A DNA stretch of 25,290 bases from Merdimonas sp963929015 (GTDB lineage: Bacteria; Bacillota; Clostridia; Lachnospirales; Lachnospiraceae). Both the position numbers and the translations under genes were made by a program. Where the stretch lies: contig NZ_CAWVHE010000004.1 in the NCBI RefSeq assembly GCF_963929015.1, positions 1-25,290 of the forward strand, read 5' to 3'. The notes beneath the pieces are model-generated. The model was not told the DNA's origin. It made no database searches and saw only the letters and a program-made list of their open reading frames with translations. Position 1 is the stretch's first letter; each line of letters opens with the position of its first letter. Of the stretch, positions 23,303 to 25,290 are shown one piece after another.

Positions 23303-23941
23303 ATGAAAACAGGAGATTTCCAGCGCGTTTTGCCGGTATATATCCTGATCCTTTTCTGGGGCGTTTCCCAGGCTGGATGTTCTTCCGGCAGGGAAGAACC
23401 GGCGCTGGCCGAGGTGCAGATGGAAGAAGAACGTCCGGAAGGGGAAGATACGAAAGATGCAAAAGAGGGCGGGGAAGCGAAAGAGCAGGAAGAACCCGGA
23501 GAATCTGTGGTGATCGTTCACGTCTGCGGGCAGGTGGCGTCGCCCGGCGTCTATGAACTGCCGGCAGGCAGCCGGATCTATGAGGCGGTAGAGGCAGCAG
23601 GAGGCTTAGGCCCCCAGGCTGCAGCTGAAGGATTAAATCAGGCGGCAGAGGCCGAGGACGGGCAGCAGATCTATGTCCCTTCTGCAGAGGAGATGGGGGA
23701 GGGGGACCGTTCCTTTGGAATCGGCCGGCCCGGCAGAGACAGGGCAGACAAAGGTGAACATCAATACCGCAGGAGCGGAAGAACTGATGACCCTGAGCGG
23801 GATCGGCGAGGCGAAAGCTTCCGCGATCATCCGGTACAGGGAAGAGAAAACGGGAAGTTTGGGAGTATTGAAGAGCTGATGGAGATCAGCGGCATCAAAG
23901 AAGGCGTCTTTGAAAAGATCAAAGACCAGATCAAAGTATAA
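23303..23941 (+). CDS. ComEA-like DNA-binding protein, possible lipoprotein (two frameshifts)
   Basis: An N-terminal hydrophobic stretch (VLPVYILILFWGVSQAGC) ends in a lipobox-like AGC, then an acidic linker rich in Glu. The SLBB domain begins VVIVHVCGQVASPGVYELPAGS. The C-terminal helix-hairpin-helix pair reads VNINTAGAEELMTLSGIGEAKA and SIEELMEISGIKEGVFEKIKD. Surface ComEA proteins bind DNA during competence. Frame changes near 23700-23704 (one G extra) and near 23869 (one T missing in AGTTTGGG) are fixed by single bases to give about 212 residues. The start is uncertain: ATG 23303 lacks a good ribosome binding site. ATG 23275, after AAAGGAG, is in another frame and would need one more indel. 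No comEC is in the window. Confidence 0.83.
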   Translation: MKTGDFQRVLPVYILILFWGVSQAGCSSGREEPALAEVQMEEERPEGEDTKDAKEGGEAKEQEEPGESVVIVHVCGQVASPGVYELPAGSRIYEAVEAAGGLGPQAAAEGLNQAAEAEDGQQIYVPSAEEMGEGDRSFGIGRPGRDRADKGEHQYRRSGRTDDPERDRRGESFRDHPVQGRENGKFGSIEELMEISGIKEGVFEKIKDQIKV

Positions 23942-23955
23942 CAGGGGAGAGTTTC

Positions 23956-24651
23956 ATGAACAGACATGTGTTGGTGGTAGACGATGAAAAGTTAATTGTA
24001 AAAGGGATCCGGTTCAGCCTGGAGCAGGACGATATGGACGTGGACTGCGCCTATGACGGAGAAGAGGCTTTGAAACTTGCCAGGGAAAATCATTATGACA
24101 TGATTCTTCTGGATGTGATGCTTCCGAAACTGGACGGATTTGAGGTCTGGCCCGGCAGATCCGGGAATTTTCCGATGTTCCCATTATCATGCTGACTGCA
24201 AGAGACGACGATATGAATAAGATCTTAGGTCTGGAGTACGGGCGGACGATTATATCACCAAACCATTTAATATTCTGGAGGTAAAAAGCCAGGATCAAGG
24301 CGATCATGCGCCGTACAGGCAGAAGGGATCCGGAAAACTCCGGCGGGAAACTGGTGATCAAAGGAGAGATGAAGATCGACTGCGGAGAGCCGCAGGGGTA
24401 ATGATCGGGGAAAAAAGAGATCAATCTGACGGCCAAAGAATTTGACCTTCTGGAACTTCTGGCCATGAATCCCGGAAAGGTATACAGCCGGGAAAATCTG
24501 CTGAACATCGTGTGGGGATATGAATACCCGGGCGATTGCAAGGACAGTGGATGTACATATCCGGAGGCTTCGCGAGAAGATCGAGACCAATCCGAGCGAT
24601 CCAAAATATGTCTATACAAAATGGGGTGTTGGTTATTATTTCAGGGTTTTA
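23956..24651 (+). CDS. OmpR-family response regulator (several frameshifts)
   Basis: The receiver domain has D9/D10 (VVDDEK), the phosphoacceptor D53 (ILLDVMLPKLDG) and, in later frames, MLTARDDDMNKILGLEYG and the conserved Lys in DDYITKPFNILEV. The winged-helix output domain reads EINLTAKEFDLLELLAMNPG, then SRENLLNIVWGYEY, RTVDVHIRRLREKIE and KYVYTKWGVGYYF. At least seven indels are needed, near 24150, 24242, 24287, 24394, 24405, 24414 and 24535, most of them one base in short runs. The stop is not certain. Removing one T at 24647-24650 gives TAA at once after GYYFRV. GGGGAG precedes the ATG at 23956. It is co-directional with comEA (14-base gap) and the kinase. Confidence 0.88.
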
Positions 24652-25271
24652 AAAGATATTTTTCCAATCATATACTGGGAAGCCTCCGGTTCAGGATCAT
24701 CCTTCTGGTGGTCCTTTTCGGGCGGTTCCGGCTCTGATCATGCAGGCCGTGATCCTGAACAGTTATGAGACAAGGGCAGTAGAATGTACGGACTGCCGAA
24801 ATACAGAATCAATGTACAATTCTATGTAATCAGCTCGGGAGCCGGGGGGGACTCTGAACGGCCGGGCGGATGAATCTATACAGACGGAACTGGTGCAGAT
24901 GTCCAATATTTACGACGGACGGGTACTGGTGATCGATATATAATTTCCAGGTGGAAGGAAGATACATATGATATGGATATTGGCAGAACCATCGTGTCCG
25001 CGGATGTGATCCGGTTCTGGAAGGAACGGGGTAACCAGCAGATATGATGAAGAGAATGCCTATATAGAAGTAACGTCTCCGGTCTACGATCCGTCCGGGG
25101 AGCATGTGCTTGGGGTTTTGCTGGTCAGTGTGTCTACAGATTCCATAGAAGATAATCTGGCCGTGCTGACCGGAAAATAGGCCGCCGTTGCGTGGATCAC
25201 AATGACACTGGTGGTTCTGGTGCTGGCATTTTTGCTGGGATTTGTGATGGTCAAACCGTTTCAGAGGATTA
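24621..25271 (+). CDS. Sensor histidine kinase, N-terminal part only (frameshifted, cut by the window edge)
   Basis: Partner of the response regulator. The first membrane helix is LGSLRFRIILLVVLFG followed by PALIMQAVILNSYETRAVE. The extracellular sensor part in shifting frames reads TAEIQNQCTILCNQLG, VQMSNIYDGRVLVIDI, MDIGRTIVSADVIRFWKE, AYIEVTSPVYDPSGEHVLG and VLLVSVSTDSIEDNLAVL. The second helix is WITMTLVVLVLAFLLGFVMV, and KPFQRIT begins the HAMP-like region before the linker-like end. This layout (helix, Cache/PAS-like loop, helix) resembles WalK-type kinases, but the sensor is too broken to classify. The ATG at 24621 is the first in-frame start and overlaps the regulator gene. It has no clear ribosome binding site. 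HAMP, His and ATPase domains are missing. Confidence 0.75.
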
Positions 25272-25290
25272 CCCAACACGCGATCTAGTG
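25272..25290. repeat. Right copy of the terminal inverted linker-like sequence
   Basis: CCCAACACGCGATCTAGTG is the exact reverse complement of bases 2-20. It replaces the histidine kinase reading frame right after KPFQRIT and gives a stop codon within three codons, so it is foreign to the gene. Confidence 0.7.

Noticed and set aside
1..25290. Terminal inverted repeat of a linear plasmid, transposon or other 25-kb mobile unit
   Set aside because: The repeat is only 19 bases, cuts genes at the edges, and encloses ordinary chromosomal genes without transposase, integrase or replication functions.

Overview
The window looks like a chromosomal segment of a Lachnospiraceae-type Clostridium (Blautia/Dorea/Ruminococcus-like). 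I base this on gene content and order, strong AAAGGAGG-type ribosome binding sites, TTGACA/TATAAT promoters, a FeoB-associated Cys-rich mini-protein behind feoAB, and a PadR-controlled SEDS (FtsW/RodA-like) membrane protein. No rRNA, tRNA, CRISPR array, insertion sequence or phage gene was seen. This is mostly an ordinary housekeeping region with several well-marked regulatory sites.

Layout, left to right. (a) 1-1.6 kb, minus strand: the first codons of a transporter-like gene cut by the window edge, then a membrane-anchored polysaccharide deacetylase with cell-wall-binding repeats. (b) 1.7-4.7 kb: a DtxR-type iron regulator diverging from feoA-feoB and a 45-residue Cys-rich protein, with two copies of a GGTTAG-N6-CTA motif over the feo control regions. 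(c) 4.8-6.5 kb: a Cys-containing hypothetical protein, an orphan A24 (prepilin-type) peptidase and a YwaF/TMEM164-like membrane protein. (d) 6.5-12.7 kb: an EamA transporter with dtd, an asymmetric heterodimeric ABC exporter and an HD hydrolase. (e) 12.6-14.4 kb: a class I amidotransferase-like gamma-glutamyl hydrolase divergent from an M19 dipeptidase. (f) 14.4-22.7 kb: argG on the minus strand, a padR-SEDS pair, then an arginine operon argC-GNAT-argJ-argB-argD. The argC and argG promoters each carry two ARG-box-like sites about 20 bp apart, which suggests one ArgR-type regulon. (g) 22.7 kb to the end: a YdcZ-like DMT transporter, a ComEA-like protein, and a two-component system whose kinase is cut by the window edge.

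Three long, nearly perfect palindromes (4703-4749, 7929-7978, 14387-14430) share the pattern AA-Y-GGGG...GGGGATTT and sit just behind stop codons. They look like one family of dispersed intergenic hairpins.

Data quality matters here. The first and last 19-20 bases are reverse complements of each other and interrupt coding sequence at least at the right edge, so they look like a technical linker. Single-base indels, mostly in or beside short homopolymers, break the genes at 0.7-3.3 kb and everything from 22.05 kb onward. The roughly 18 kb in between holds intact reading frames. I therefore read the broken genes (deacetylase, feoA, feoB, argD, DMT transporter, comEA, response regulator, kinase) as functional genes with end-of-contig sequence errors, not pseudogenes.

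I did not find a clear undescribed multi-gene system. The best candidates for novelty are the palindrome family, the PadR/SEDS protein lacking the expected catalytic Asp, the GNAT enzyme inside the arginine operon, and the structured leader that buries a transporter start codon.
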